Shown in pieces: positions 51,615 through 63,437 of a stretch of DNA of 64,000 nt. The notes beneath the pieces are model-generated. The model was not told the DNA's origin. It did not search any database and saw only the letters and a list, made by a program, of their open reading frames with translations. The position numbers and the translations under genes were made by a program. Origin of the DNA: Ashinkailepas kermadecensis (Eukaryota; Arthropoda; Thecostraca; Neolepadidae); contig JAOTOM010003995.1 in assembly GCA_034440615.1 (NCBI GenBank), positions 124,001 to 188,000 of the forward strand, written 5' to 3'. Position 1 is the stretch's first letter; every line of letters starts with the position of its first letter.

Positions 51615-52403
51615 CTCACCCGGATGGGGCTGTTCAAGCCCCACCTTGGCAGTGGCCGAGTGACCTTGACAGATTTGAATGCACCTGCACTATGCGCCCC
51701 GACCCGCCCACCCGGTCAGCACCGGCGAGTTCATATCAGTTGGGGATATCAGTTGGGGATATTAGTTGTACTATCCTGAGGAAAGCTGTGAATGTGCCAC
51801 ATGACCAATGCAGTCGATGCACCCCAAAGCAAGCTGGGAATGCCGAGCTTTTGGGCCAATATTTCGCTTCGAACCATGATCAGCGGTGACTTCCTGTGTT
51901 AAATACTCACCAGACATGACCAAAACTCGCCAATGATAACGAAAGTTGACGAATGGTAGGTTCGATTGATAACCAGTGACTAAGAATAGTCAGCACTAAC
52001 TGAGAGAATGACCCGTACCAAAAATAGATCATCATGAAATACAATCATCGATAGCAGGGTATAATCACGCACTGTATCACCATCGTGTAATGGCCGCTAG
52101 CCATAGCTACATCAAGATCAGTAAATCAAACTGCAGTCAGACTATATTCAGTCTGGCTGACGGCATTACGTTTGCAAATATGTCATATGCTCCGATAGAG
52201 GTTAGGCAGAAGCTAGCCCAGGTCCTTTCTAAGCGCAACTAATGTTGTTTCCGATCACATTTATTTATTGCATTCTGCTTGGTTCACAGTATAAAATTGA
52301 TTACAATCGCACTATGTCGTGACTTCAATTGCTCATAACTTTGTTAATGTGATAGACAATGACAATGATTAAAACAACAGGTCTGGTATTGACGTGCCGG
52401 CGA
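51615..52403. other. Unique spacer
   Basis: agttggggatat occurs two to three times near 51735-51765. No gene recognised. Confidence 0.5.
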
Positions 52404-52718
52404 GCCGCCTGGTTAGCTCAGTGGACAGAGCGCTGGTGTTGCAAATGTCTCCCCGTTTTGGCACAACGGCTCGAGTCACTTCACGCGCTCGCTATTAACG
52501 CCTCCAGCTTGGATGGCCAGTTGGCAAGTGGCCCGGCAAGGTCTGGAGCGCAGGCACCAGGCGGCCGTGCCCGCTAGGTGGGTACGCTCAACTCCCGTCA
52601 AAATTGTGCTATACAACTGCAATATCCCGATAAGGTGGTGAGTTCAGGGTCAATGCAACAAACATGCGCCTAGCATTCACTCTGACTCTGGAAAGCCTCT
52701 CGAACGACAATTCAACCT
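52404..52718 (+). mobile_element. tRNA-derived SINE, family 2, copy 2
   Basis: Begins gccgcctggttagctcagtg, a clear tRNA A-box region, with a B-box-like ggctcgagtc at about 52468. The body matches the minus-strand copy at 48368-48673 in seven blocks, including aacgcct.cag, atggccagttggcaag, caggcaccaggcg, caaaattgtgct, cagggtcaatgcaaca and acaattc. It shares no obvious core with family 1. No target duplication was found. Its A-to-B box spacing is longer than in a normal tRNA, so it is not a tRNA gene. Confidence 0.74.
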
Positions 52719-53332
52719 AAATTGATGCAAAAAAGGAGGAAAAAGATGCAATTTTAGCGACCTGTTTGGGTTACATCGCATAACCATAGTCTCGTCACGG
52801 CACAACCTGGCTCGAAGCTGGTGCAAACACAATTATACAACGGCATTATAATCACGCAACCAAGTCAATCATGTATTCCCGTCTTGTCTGTTTCAAACTA
52901 GCGGGAGCCAGCCTGGAAACATAGTTGACGTCCTTATGGTTCTGCTTGGAGTCGGAATTCATTCTATTTGAATGAATGCTTAATTTTCCAGTGCCCACTG
53001 CGTGTCTCAAATGCTAAATGCGACGTGTTTTGCCAGTCCATCTCGTATCCTGTGGTTTTGCTATGTTCAGATTGCAGCTGTTTTTCCTATATTAGCATCT
53101 TCTGTGTATTGTGTGGCGTACTTCACATGTGCATTGCTTATCTCCATCAAGATACCAGCGTTTCCGCCAATGTTTGCTTATCAAAAATCCTTTCATTGAT
53201 GATGTGATGTGATGTGTGTGAATTTGGCCAGCCTGCCACCGTGTGGTGATGTCGGCTGTTTCCGGTGGAGTGGAGATGAATGTGGTGGTGGGTTATGGTG
53301 CATGGAACGACGTAGTCTGGGGTAGAAGGAAT
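52719..53332. other. Spacer
   Basis: No features recognised apart from gtgatgtgatgtgtg near 53200. Confidence 0.5.
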
Positions 53333-53578
53333 AATTCTGTAAATTGTTTCTTCTTTTTTTTCGGTCGGAATGGAGCCCCTGGGACGCATGGCAAGCTGCC
53401 GAACAAGGCGGTGCAGTTCGAGACACGTTTTTGCATCACAGTTGGCATTGATTCCTCGAAGTGTTTGCGATGCACCCTCCACATACGGGAGAACCATAGT
53501 TTTCTGTCCAGGTTGAGCCGGTGCGTTAGACGACTCCATGTTGAGTTCCGGCTGATCTGGTGAAATCACCTCGGTCAC
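53333..53578 (-). pseudogene. Penelope-like element fragment between reverse transcriptase and endonuclease
   Basis: The minus-strand frame reads Val-Leu-Pro-Tyr-Val-Glu-Gly, then Leu-Arg, then Arg-Leu-Val-Arg-Gln-Leu-Ala-Met-Arg-Pro, and ends at Thr-Ile-Tyr-Arg-Ile near 53333. PLE proteins have just such a Leu-Pro-Tyr-Val-x-Gly ... Leu-Arg-x-Leu-x-x-Arg-Pro-Lys ... Val-Tyr-x-Ile segment immediately before the Cys-rich GIY-YIG start. Here the similarity stops at the expected junction, so the endonuclease is missing. The frame continues upstream to 53578 without recognisable sequence. Call based on remembered family features. Confidence 0.55.
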
Positions 53579-53816
53579 ATCTTGCTGATTATTTTAGTTT
53601 CGGCCATTTCTTTTGCGGGAAGTCGTTATGGATAGTCATTCTCTCGCCGCACGCTATACCCAGTTTCTCAGCTCTGCATTACATGTGCTCGTTCGTCACA
53701 TAGCAAGCGCTTAATAAGTACTAGGAAAACAAATAATTTTCCTCATCTGAAAGCAGGACAATTTTCTGAAGGTTCTTCTGCCTTCAAGCACTGCTTGCAG
53801 GTCAATCATAGCCTTG

Positions 53817-54655
53817 AACAGCCAGTGGTGGCCTCGGTCAGCCAACGATGGCCTTGGACAGCCAGTAGTGGTTTCGGACAGCCAGTGGTGGCCCTAGACA
53901 GGTGGTGGCCCCACACGGTCCCTAAAACGGGGGGGCTAAAAAAACGGGGGGGGCGGGGGGCTCAGTAGTGGTGGCTTAGACAGCAAGAAGTGGCCCTAGA
54001 CAGCCCTAGACAGCCAATGGTGGCCTTAGACAGCCAGTAGTGGCCTCGGACAGCCAGTGGTGGCCCTATACAGCCAGTGGTGGTCCTAGACAGCCAATGG
54101 TGACCTTAGACAACCAGTGGTGGCCTCGGACAGTCAGTGGTGGCCCTAGACAGCTAGTGGTGGCCTTAGACAGCAAGTAGTGGCCTTAGACAGCCAATGG
54201 TGGCCTTAGACAGCCAGTAGTGGCCTGGAAGTCAGTGGTGGCCCTAGACAGCCAGTAGTGGCCTTAGACGACCAGTGGTGGCCTGACAGTCAGTGAGTGG
54301 CCCTAGACAGCTAGTGGTGCCTTGACAGCCAGTGGTGGCCGTAGACAGCCAGTAGTGGCCTTAGACAGCCAATGGTGGCCTTAGACAGCTAGTGGCGGCC
54401 TTGGACAACCAGTGGCGGCCTTAGACAACCAGTGGCGGCCTTAGACAATCAGTGGTGGCCTTAGACAGCCAATGGTGGCCTTAGACAGTCAGTGGCGGCC
54501 TCGGACAGCCAGTGGCGGCCTTGAACATCCAATGGTGGCCTTGGGCAGTCAGTGGTGGCCTGACAGACAATGTCAATGCTAGCCTTCGACAACCAACGGT
54601 AGCCCTCTACAGCCAATGGCGGCCTTGGACAGCCAGTGGTGACGTGGTTGCCGAT
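53817..54655. repeat. 20-bp minisatellite, about 40 copies
   Basis: cagccagtggtggccttaga recurs with many single changes and deletions of 1-4 bp. A 40-bp G-rich interruption (G runs of 7, 8 and 6) lies at about 53926-53963. Confidence 0.93.
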
Positions 54656-55350
54656 GACCCTCTGCCGTCTTGTGTCAACGCACAGCACTAATTGTATCGT
54701 CACAGTCAGCTGGCTGCGAGGTGCGCGTCGAGCCAGGAGTGACAGATGGAAACCGGAACCCTCCACCGCGGCGCGGGAAGTGTTGGAAAGCAGCGAACCG
54801 GCACCGGTGGCAATCACGAAGCGAGCGTCGCTGGCGGCGTTGCGTTGTGCTGCGTTGCGTGGCAGCGCTGGCAGCGCGAGCGTTCCACTGGAAACGGTCC
54901 CTGGCGCAGCCGCCGCAAATGCAGGGCCGCTGAGTCGTGGCGACCGCCGCGGAATCGTCTGGTCCTGCCGCACCACCGCCCAGATACGATCCCTATGGCT
55001 AAACGGCACGTGTGACTTTCCTCTCGCGAGTCGCTGTGGAGGCTGCCGAGGGAGTCCTCGCGTGACGAAGCGATGACGCGAGCATCGTGACATGATAACG
55101 GCACGCCTGACATTCCTCGTGAGTCGCTGTGCAGGGAGTTCTCGCGTGATGGATGACACGGGCATCGTGACATGGTAACAATCCGATCCTTCAAATGTCT
55201 ACACATCCTTCATGTACATACACAACGTGCATGTTAACTGGAAAATGGAAGTCGATACTTACTAGCATATATGGTGCCAACCGTTCGTGGTAGTATTTCC
55301 CCAACAACCGACCTGGTTTAGCCGCAAGGCATGGCCCGGTCAGTCTCGGC
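54656..55350. other. CpG-rich spacer with a short duplication
   Basis: gtgactttcctctcgcgagtcg and gcctgacattcctcgtgagtcg (about 55012 and 55104) each lead into gagtcctcgcgtga or gagttctcgcgtga, so a roughly 92-bp duplication is present. No gene recognised. Confidence 0.5.
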
Positions 55351-55482
55351 TCATTGGCACCGTTGTCGAGGTTGGGAAGGTCGGCATATTATTAGCTTAT
55401 TAGCACCGTTGTCGAGGTCGGGAAGGTCGGCATATTATTAGCTTATTAGCACCGTTGTCGAGGTCGGGAAGGTCGGGACATT
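55351..55482. repeat. 46-bp repeat, about 2.8 copies
   Basis: attagcaccgttgtcgaggt with cgggaaggtcggcatatta between copies. Confidence 0.88.
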
Positions 55483-55545
55483 ACCAGTTCGCCAGAGCAG
55501 CGCAAATTAGGTACAACTATTTATATATTTTCCTAAAGGTCCTCT

Positions 55546-55757
55546 CCTTTTATTAAGGCTGCATCCCACTGGCAGCGAATGGTAAGATTATCCACTTTTA
55601 CGCCAGATGAATTTTGAGATGAGGATTACAGCGAGACCGCCTTTTATGAAGGCTGCATTAACTTTCCTTTTATTAAGATTGCATCCCATTTGGCAGCGAA
55701 TGCTAAGATTATCCACTTTTACGCCAGATGAGTTTTGAGATGAGGATTCGAGCGAGA
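55546..55757. repeat. Direct duplication, two copies of about 91 bp
   Basis: 55546-55636 and 55666-55757 match nearly throughout (agattatccacttttacgcc and gatgaggatt are shared), with a partial third copy of ttttat.aaggctgcat between them. Confidence 0.88.
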
Positions 55758-56359
55758 AAGCCCGAGTGCACCATGTAAGAATACGTGTTTTAAAAAGCGG
55801 AGAAGAAAATAGTATATGCAACTAGATATTCAACAAGGCATTTCGACAGCACAGCCACAGTAGGCATATAAAAGAATTGCCGCAAATACGTCTATGATCA
55901 CCTACGATATATTATATGAGCATACCGTACAATTTACACCGACTTCAACCGCACAATCGTGCCTGTTAAACCGTGCCTGAGCTCCGGCAGATCACTGGAA
56001 ATACGCCGCTGATTGGCTGCCTTGACGGCTGTGTAGAGCATGCTGGTAGAACAAGACGTAAACAGCATGCACACGGACTAACTGCATGCATCTCGATATA
56101 ATGAAATCATTGCGAACCAACCCCCGGGAAGGTAAACAGCAACCCCGATGGCAAGAACCATCCCGAAATCGAATGTTCTTCCTCTTAATGGACTGCACGA
56201 TAGGAATGGAAAATATTTCAGGCCTACCAGCTGAAAAAATTATCGAATTTCGGCGGGCATCGAGCACATCTGCCGGTGTCGACGTGCGTCCTACTGGCGG
56301 CGCAGCTTCCGGTGTGGTCGCACCGTCGACGCTGTGCCCGGGGAGCGGCGCCGGCCTCG
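55758..56359. other. Unique spacer
   Basis: No independent feature recognised. One minus-strand frame continues from the next array through this segment to a stop at 55992. Confidence 0.45.
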
Positions 56360-58567
56360 GACACCACGCCGAGCTCGGACACCATGGCGGACACCTCGGA
56401 CACCATGACGGACACGTCGGACACCACGCCGGGCTCGGACACCATGACGGACACGTCGGACACCGTGACGGACACCTCGGACACCACGCCGGGCTCGGAC
56501 ACCATGACGGACACCTCGGGCACCGTGACGGACACCTCGGACACCGTGACGGACACGTCGGACACCACGCCGGGCTCGGACACCATGACGGACACCTCGG
56601 ACACCGTGACGGACACCTCGGACACCGTGACGGACACGTCGGACACCGTGACGGACACCTCGGACACCACGCCGGGCTCGGACACCATGACGGACACCTC
56701 GGACACCGTGACGGACACGTCTGACACCACGCCGGGCTCGGACACCATGACGGACACCTCGGACACCGTGACGGACACGTCGGACACCACGCTGGCCTCG
56801 GACACCGTGACGGACACGTCGGACACCTCGGACACCACGCCGGGCTCGGACACCATGACGGACACGTCGGACACCACGCCGGCCTCGGACACCATGACGG
56901 ACACGTCGGACACCACGCCGGGCTCGGACACCGTGGCGGACACCTCGGACACCACGCCGGCCTCGGACACCATGACGGACACGTCGGACACCACGCCGGG
57001 CTCGGACACCATGACGGACACGTCGGACACCACGCCGGGCTCGGACACCGTGACGGACACGTCGGACACCATGACGGACACCTCGGACACCGTGACGGAC
57101 ACGTCGGACACCGTGACGGACACGTCGGACACCGTGACGGACACGTCGGACACCGTGACGGACACGTCGGACACCACGCCGGGCTCGGACACCATGACGG
57201 ACACCTCGGACACCGTGACGGACACCTCGGACACCACGCCGGGCTCGGACACCGTGACGGACACCTCGGGCACCGGGACGGACACCTCGGACACCGTGAC
57301 GGACACCTCGGACACAGTGACGGACACGTCGGACACCGTGACGGACACCTCGGACACCACGCCGGGCTCGGACACAGTGACGGACACCTCGGGCACCGTG
57401 ACGGGCACCTCGGGCACCGTGACGGACACCTCGGGCACCGTGACGGACACCTCGGGCACCGTGACGGACACCTCGGACACAGTGACGGACACCTCGGACA
57501 CCGTGACGGACACGTCGGACACCGTGACGGACACGTCGGACACCGTGACGGACACCTCGGACACCGTGACGGACACGTCGGACACCGTGACGGACACCTC
57601 GGACACCACGCCGGGCTCGGACACCGTGACGGACACGTCGGACACCACACCGGGCTCGGACACCATGACGGACACGTCGGACACCGTGACGGACACCTCG
57701 GACACCACGCCGGGCTCGGACACCGTGACGGACACGTCGGACACCATGACGGACACCTCGGACACCGTGACGGACACGTCGGACACCATGACGGACACCT
57801 CGGACACCACGCCGGGCTCGGACACCATGACGGACACCTCGGACACCGTGACGGACACGTCGGACACCACGCCGGGCTCGGACACCATGACGGACACCTC
57901 GGACACCGTGACGGACACGTCGGACACCACGCCGGCCTCGGACACCGTGACGGACACGTCGGACACCATGACGGACACCTCGGACACCACGCCGGGCTCG
58001 GACACCATGACGGACACGTCGGACACCACGCCGGCCTCGGACACCATGACGGACACGTCGGACACCACGCCGGGCTCGGACACCGTGGCGGACACCTCGG
58101 ACACCACGCCGGCCTCGGACACCATGACGGACACGTCGGACACCACGCCGGGCTCGGACACCATGACGGACACGTCGGACACCACGCCGGGCTCGGACAC
58201 CGTGACGGACACGTCGGACACCATGACGGACACCTCGGACACCGTGACGGACACGTCGGACACCGTGACGGACACGTCGGACACCGTGACGGACACGTCG
58301 GACACCACGCCGGGCTCGGACACCATGACGGACACCTCGGACACCGCGCCGGCCTCGGACACCTCAGCACCGGACACCATGGCGTCGCACCGAGCCGCGG
58401 GATTCGGAGCACGCCAGCCACAGCCAGGGCGAGTGGGGGCGCGCCGTCGCCTGGGAGTGCAAGCAGGACAGACGTGGCGCTGGGCTCCAGGATCACCTGG
58501 TCACCCAGCGACCAGCACAGCTGAGTCATGGCGCTGCGACCACTCGGTCACCCAGGGATTAGGGTAA
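55992..58567. other. Three long overlapping frames through the array; coding unproven
   Basis: Plus strand: 763 codons (56276-58567), Asp-Thr-Ser-Asp-Thr-Val-Thr type, mucin-like, no ATG at its start. Minus strand: 845 codons (58529-55992), starting with ATG, Cys-Pro-Ser-Arg-Cys-Pro type with about 120 unique C-terminal codons; and 718 codons (58380-56224), Val-Ser-Glu-Val-Ser type. The commonest variant (ACC/ACG) is silent only in the plus frame, while the minus 845 frame stays open longest outside the repeat. These clues conflict, and no signal peptide or known domain is seen. Confidence 0.15.
56360..58376. repeat. 2-kb array of 21-bp and 18-bp units with a 1.14-1.15-kb internal duplication
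   Basis: Built from gacacc(a/g)tgacggacac(c/g)tcg (21 bp) and gacaccacgccgggctcg (18 bp). The order of variants from about 56520-57195 repeats at about 57660-58345 with an offset of 1140 bp, becoming 1152 bp after a 12-bp deletion in the first copy near 56822. All unit lengths are multiples of 3, so long frames stay open on both strands. Confidence 0.95.
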
Positions 58568-58772
58568 CCGAGTCATGGCGCTGCGACCACTTGGTCACTC
58601 AGGGATTAGGGTAACCGAGTCATGGCGCTGCGACCACTTGGTCACTCAGGGATTAGGGTAACCGAGTCATGGCGCTGCGACCACTCGGTCACCCAGGGAT
58701 TAGGGTAACCGAGTCATGGCGCTGCGACCACTTGGTCACTCAGGGATTAGGGTAACCGAGTCATGACGCTGG
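58498..58772. repeat. 47-bp minisatellite, about 5.5 copies
   Basis: gagtcatggcgctgcgacca, then cttggtcactcagggattag and ggtaacc. The first and last units are diverged. It contains ttaggg once per unit but is not telomeric. Confidence 0.95.
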
Positions 58773-61039
58773 GACAAAATGGCCACCAAAACAATATCAG
58801 GATGAAGAAGTATAAATCGGAGCACATGGTCATGCGAAGATCAGTAGGCAAAGGAACCAGAGCCGGCAAGTTCGCATCCTTTTATGGGGGAGGAAGTTGA
58901 AAGCATGATTTGAATCGGTTAGCTAAAGCTAGGGTAGTTAACTGGAGGGCTTAGCCACCTGGAACAACGTTGTCCCAGCTTCTCAGCGCTTCACTGGCGG
59001 TCATGTTGAATATTCTCAATTTCATGGCGTACTGTTTCCGCTTTTGCATGTAATACATGAATAGCTTTCATCAAGTTGCTCCCTTTTCCTTTCACTACGA
59101 AGGAAACAATTCACGGGCGTAATATCGAGAGAGGTGACGCGGGCCCATGATGAGGTGATTCGAGGTACTTCTCCCTGATGTCATAGGCGTTCCATGAAAA
59201 ATAGACTCACGAGTAACTTGCAAACTATGACCCATCCACCCCTCCCCTTCCCCAAGCATGCGCATTTCCTTGGTGGTTTCCACGCCGGGGACAAAAATGA
59301 CGAAAACGAAAACCGCGAATCAAATGAATGGTTGCTCCCCAGCAACTTCCTTCAGCAAAGATCGTATGTGACGTTCGTCTGTCTCATAGGCTTCAGGGTT
59401 TCTCACTCTTGCATCTTGCTCAGCTCGTACCACGCATACACGCTTTCGAAACCCATACAGGATTCGGGCAAATAGTACGAGCAATAGGACTAGGGAAACG
59501 TTTCAAGAGACAAACGTTTTACTTGAACTAAGTGTACTTGTGGTACATAAAAGGTGTTCTCCAGACCCACTAACCAACAGACACCATGCAAATTTACATG
59601 CAAATTATTCCCCAAGAAACATATGCAATCGGCCAAATTTAGGCTTCAAAGCGCTCGAAAACTAAAATGTCCACCGCAGAACTGTATCCAGGGAGGTATG
59701 CAAATCCATGAGCCTTTTCAATCACTGTTCCACGACAGAAAAATACACCACCATGTTGAAAGCGAGAAAAATACATATAAGGTTTTCATGACTTGATCGT
59801 CTTTTCGATTTTCGCCACCTTGCAAAATAGAAGAAGAATTCGAAAGCAACGGCAAATGCTGTGCTCGATTCTTTCGTCTACAAGGTGATAACCCTTTCCC
59901 TATGGTGATCTCGTTCACTATATCTACCCATTGACTACTTTGTGCACAGCAATAGCATCTGCGTCAGTTGGGGATTTCACGAAAGCATACACGGCCAAAG
60001 ATAGGATGCTTGCATAATTTTCACATTCGATCGAAAACTATGTACCAAATGCTCAGTTTCGTCTAAGTGGGAGGCCACTGGTGGGTAAGGAGCATGCCGA
60101 TCAGAGTCCGTGCTGGAACTAAGTAGAGCAGAATGCAAGAAAGTTCTTGTTCACTTACCTCTGAATATCACTGCCTAATTTGTCAATCTGTTTTTATGAC
60201 CTGATGGCCTATACAAATACAATCTAACCTAATACAGCCTACGATTCCCCAGCTAGAGTAACCGGCACAAATAGTTCCCTCCATTCTAAAGTGATTTCAG
60301 AACAGGTTTCGAAGCATGACCTCATCAAAATGATAAAACAGGCTTCAATCCAGGCATGCAAAGGCACCACTTGTATACAATCGTGGTCCATGCACATGTC
60401 TTGTGCCCAAATAGCAAGCATGCTCTGTTCTAACCAAATCACTAATGGAATTGATATTAATGATTTGAGCAGCGTCTACAATTCAATAGCAATTTGGTCG
60501 CAACTAAGTGGTTCACGGAAGAAAACAACCAGTAGCGTGAAAATACAATGAACGTGCGGAAGCAATGACTTAACCATGTATACATTTGTTCCCGCGATAT
60601 GTAAAGACCGCATATACCAGCTCAGCGTGTGTTCGTCGTTGCGAAGTCTGCTGTATTCTGCCCGCATGACGTTCATGCTACTATCACATGTCTGCATTAC
60701 CTGTACAATGCACAGCTGCCAACACCGCTGATCAATAGTAACCTGTGTGAGAGCTGTGCCCTCACTTCTCCCGATCAATGTGCGCCAAGCGCGGTCTGCG
60801 CCGGACTTCTGCGACTTCACGCCCCTTCAATGCGTGAACGCTTCACAGTTCGGCTGCGCCAAGCTGTCCATATATTGGCAGTATTGCGAGGCCTGGCACG
60901 CATGGCGCGCACGCTTTGCACTTCACGCCTCGCGTGCAGCATCGCATCAAGTGTCAGGCACCTATTCCGCCCGTGCCAGCGGCAGGACCGCTCACCAGTA
61001 CCCGGAATCGGATGCAAAGCGGTGTATTCGATAGCATAA
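58773..61039. other. Unique spacer, about 2.3 kb
   Basis: No repeats of note. Frames at 59194-59475, 60291-60551 and 60476-60820 carry no recognisable domain. Confidence 0.45.
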
Positions 61040-61258
61040 CGCAGGCACACCATGACGTAGTCGGTCGCACCAGACAGGCGCACCATGACGTAGTCGGCCG
61101 CACCATACAGGCGCGCCATGACGTAGTCGGTCGAACCAGACAGGCGCACCATGACGTAGTCGGTCGCACCAGACAGGCGCACCATGACGTAGTCGGCCAC
61201 ACCAGACAGGCACACCATGACGTAGTCGGTCGCACCAGACAGGCGCACCATGACGTAT
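61040..61258. repeat. 33-bp minisatellite, about 6.6 copies
   Basis: caggcgcaccatgacgtagt then cggtcgcaccaga. The 33-bp unit keeps frame, giving an 11-residue peptide repeat on the minus strand inside a 174-codon frame. No flanking domain supports coding. Confidence 0.94.
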
Positions 61259-62650
61259 CTGATCAGCTCTGGGGGCGCAGCCAGGATGTTCTTAAGGGAA
61301 AAAAGTACCTTTATGGTGACCGCTATCGGCGATCGAAACACGCCAACAATAGCGGGTTTTTAGTGGTGCAAATCCCAAAATGCATCACTTGATCTGGAGC
61401 AATTTTGCTTGCCAATGGGGCAGGGCTCCGCCCCCTGGCTGCGCCTCTGATCACCTCGACACCAGCGCCGAACGCCGTCAGTGTTGCCTGTGCAACGCAA
61501 ACAGCCAGGACCAATCGATGAGCTCCGGACAATCGTCTTGCGTGGAAATGTGTGTGCTTAAGCTGCACACAAGCCGCAGGAGGTGTATACGCACTCGTGC
61601 CGACACCAAACTGTGGCTTGGCGAGTAGAACTTTCCTGCATAGGTGGAATAGCCCAGTTGTGTTGTGCGGGACACATTCTGGTAGGAACGTAATGTTCTG
61701 ACCTGGTCTATCCTCAGCACCAAAACTGACGCATGCCGAGTAATCCTTCTGAGGAAGATCTGGGACATGACATCACATTTTTCTGTACCTTCGTCTTAAC
61801 GCGCATGACTGCATTCGTTTGAGAAAAGCGATAATAACTACCTATTTAATGCCACTCACTCACAAAAAGCATTCGTGTATATATCTCATTTCCCTCCCTG
61901 ATTAACGGTGAGGGCGAAGCTCGCTTGAGTCCACTCTCGTGTACATACGACAGTAGTTCACATGAGAGGCCCAGTCCGACTGGGACCTTGCGCCACACTT
62001 TTGGAACCTGAAATACTTGGTCTTCTAAAAGCATTTCAAAGTGTAATTCCTTCACCCAGAATTACACCTACTTTTCGTTTTATTTCATATCTACCTTCAT
62101 CCAATGCCTGGTCTCAGGTACTCACAATCTCTTTCCTAGGTTTGGTCGCAGAATATTTCGTGCTGTCACAGTGTAAATCACAGTATTCGTGTAAATTCAG
62201 CCGCCGCGATGGGCCTGTTTTCCGATTTAGCATAATATAAGCCGGATTAAGTTTCATCACTTTGGCACAAATTATGCACAGTGCCACGCTAAATTGTCCA
62301 AATTATCCGCGTTCATATGTCTATGAGTACAACGTGCTCCACAAACTAGTGAGATTTAACTTCCCGTTCATATATTTGTCACAGCTGTCGTGAGAAGCGG
62401 CAGGGGAGGCTGCGTCGCGCCGCGTGAGACAAACAAACAAAAAATATGTGCTAAAAATATCTGATTATGGACACAAACACCTAGAGGTATCAAAACAACT
62501 AGTGCCTACATATGTATTTATGTTGTCATGCATACTGCCGTATTCTCCACATGTTCTGATTCAGCGTCTGCAGAAAGTAAAGCCCAATTCTCCCCTATCT
62601 GGACACCACACACAGTTGGACACGCCTGGATCTGACTGTGTCGCGCACCG
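61259..62650. other. Unique spacer
   Basis: No repeats, RNA genes or domains recognised. Confidence 0.5.
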
Positions 62651-63352
62651 CTCGGTCCTCGGCTGACCCGCTGTGGAGGAGAGGACCTCGGCTGACCCGC
62701 TGTGAAGGAGAGGACCTCGGCTGACCCGCTGTGAAGGAGAGGAACTCGGCTGACCCGCTGTGAAGGAGAGGTCCTCGGCTGACCCGCTGTGAAGGAGAGG
62801 ACCTCGGCTGACCCGCTGTGAAGGAGAGGACCTCAGCTGACCCGCTGTGAAAGAGAGGACCTCGGCTGACCCGCTGTGAAGGAGAGGACCTCGGCTGACC
62901 CGCTGTGAAGGAGAGGACCTCGGCTGACCCGCTGTGAAGGAGAGGACCTCGGCTGACCCGCTGTGAAGGAGAGGACCTCGGCTGACCCGCTGTGAAGGAG
63001 AGGACCTCGGCTGACCCGCTGTGAAAGAGAGGACCTCGGCTGACCCGCTGTGAAGGAGAGGACCTCGGCTGACCCGCTGTGAAGGAGAGGACCTCGGCTG
63101 ACCTGCTGTGGAGGAGAGGAACTCGGCTGACCCGCTGTGAAGGAGAGGACCTCAGCTGACCCGCTGTGAAAGAGAGGACCTCGGCTGACCCGCTGTGAAG
63201 GAGAGGACCTCGGCTGACCCGCTGTGAAGGAGAGGACCTCGGCTGACCCGCTGTGAAGGAGAGGACCTCGGCTGACCTGCTGTGGAGGAGAGGACCTCGG
63301 TTGACCCGCTGTGAAGGAGAGGACCTCGGCCGACCCGCTGTGAAGGAGAGCT
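62651..63352. repeat. 29-bp minisatellite, about 24 copies, 11-unit higher-order period
   Basis: ctgacccgctgtgaaggaga then ggacctcgg. The rare variant pair cctcagc plus gtgaaagag occurs at 62831/62847 and again at 63150/63166, exactly 319 bp (11 units) apart. Confidence 0.96.
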
Positions 63353-63398
63353 GCTCGGGTCACAGTGGCAGGCGAACAAATCAGAGCAAATCCCACGA

Positions 63399-63437
63399 TG
63401 TCACTGCTGTCACTGCTGTCACTGCTGTCACTGCTCG
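63399..63437. repeat. 9-bp (tgtcactgc)n, four copies
   Basis: Perfect copies of tgtcactgc close to the end of the 29-bp array. Confidence 0.95.

Noticed and set aside
52404..52480. tRNA gene on the plus strand
   Set aside because: The start looks like a tRNA, but box spacing is too long and the sequence continues into a body shared with the 48-kb copy.
58498..58772. Telomeric TTAGGG sequence
   Set aside because: ttaggg occurs once per 47-bp unit and is just part of that unit.
60817..61392. 11-residue repeat protein from the 33-bp array
   Set aside because: The frame is kept because 33 is divisible by 3. Both strands are open and no start context or domain supports a gene.
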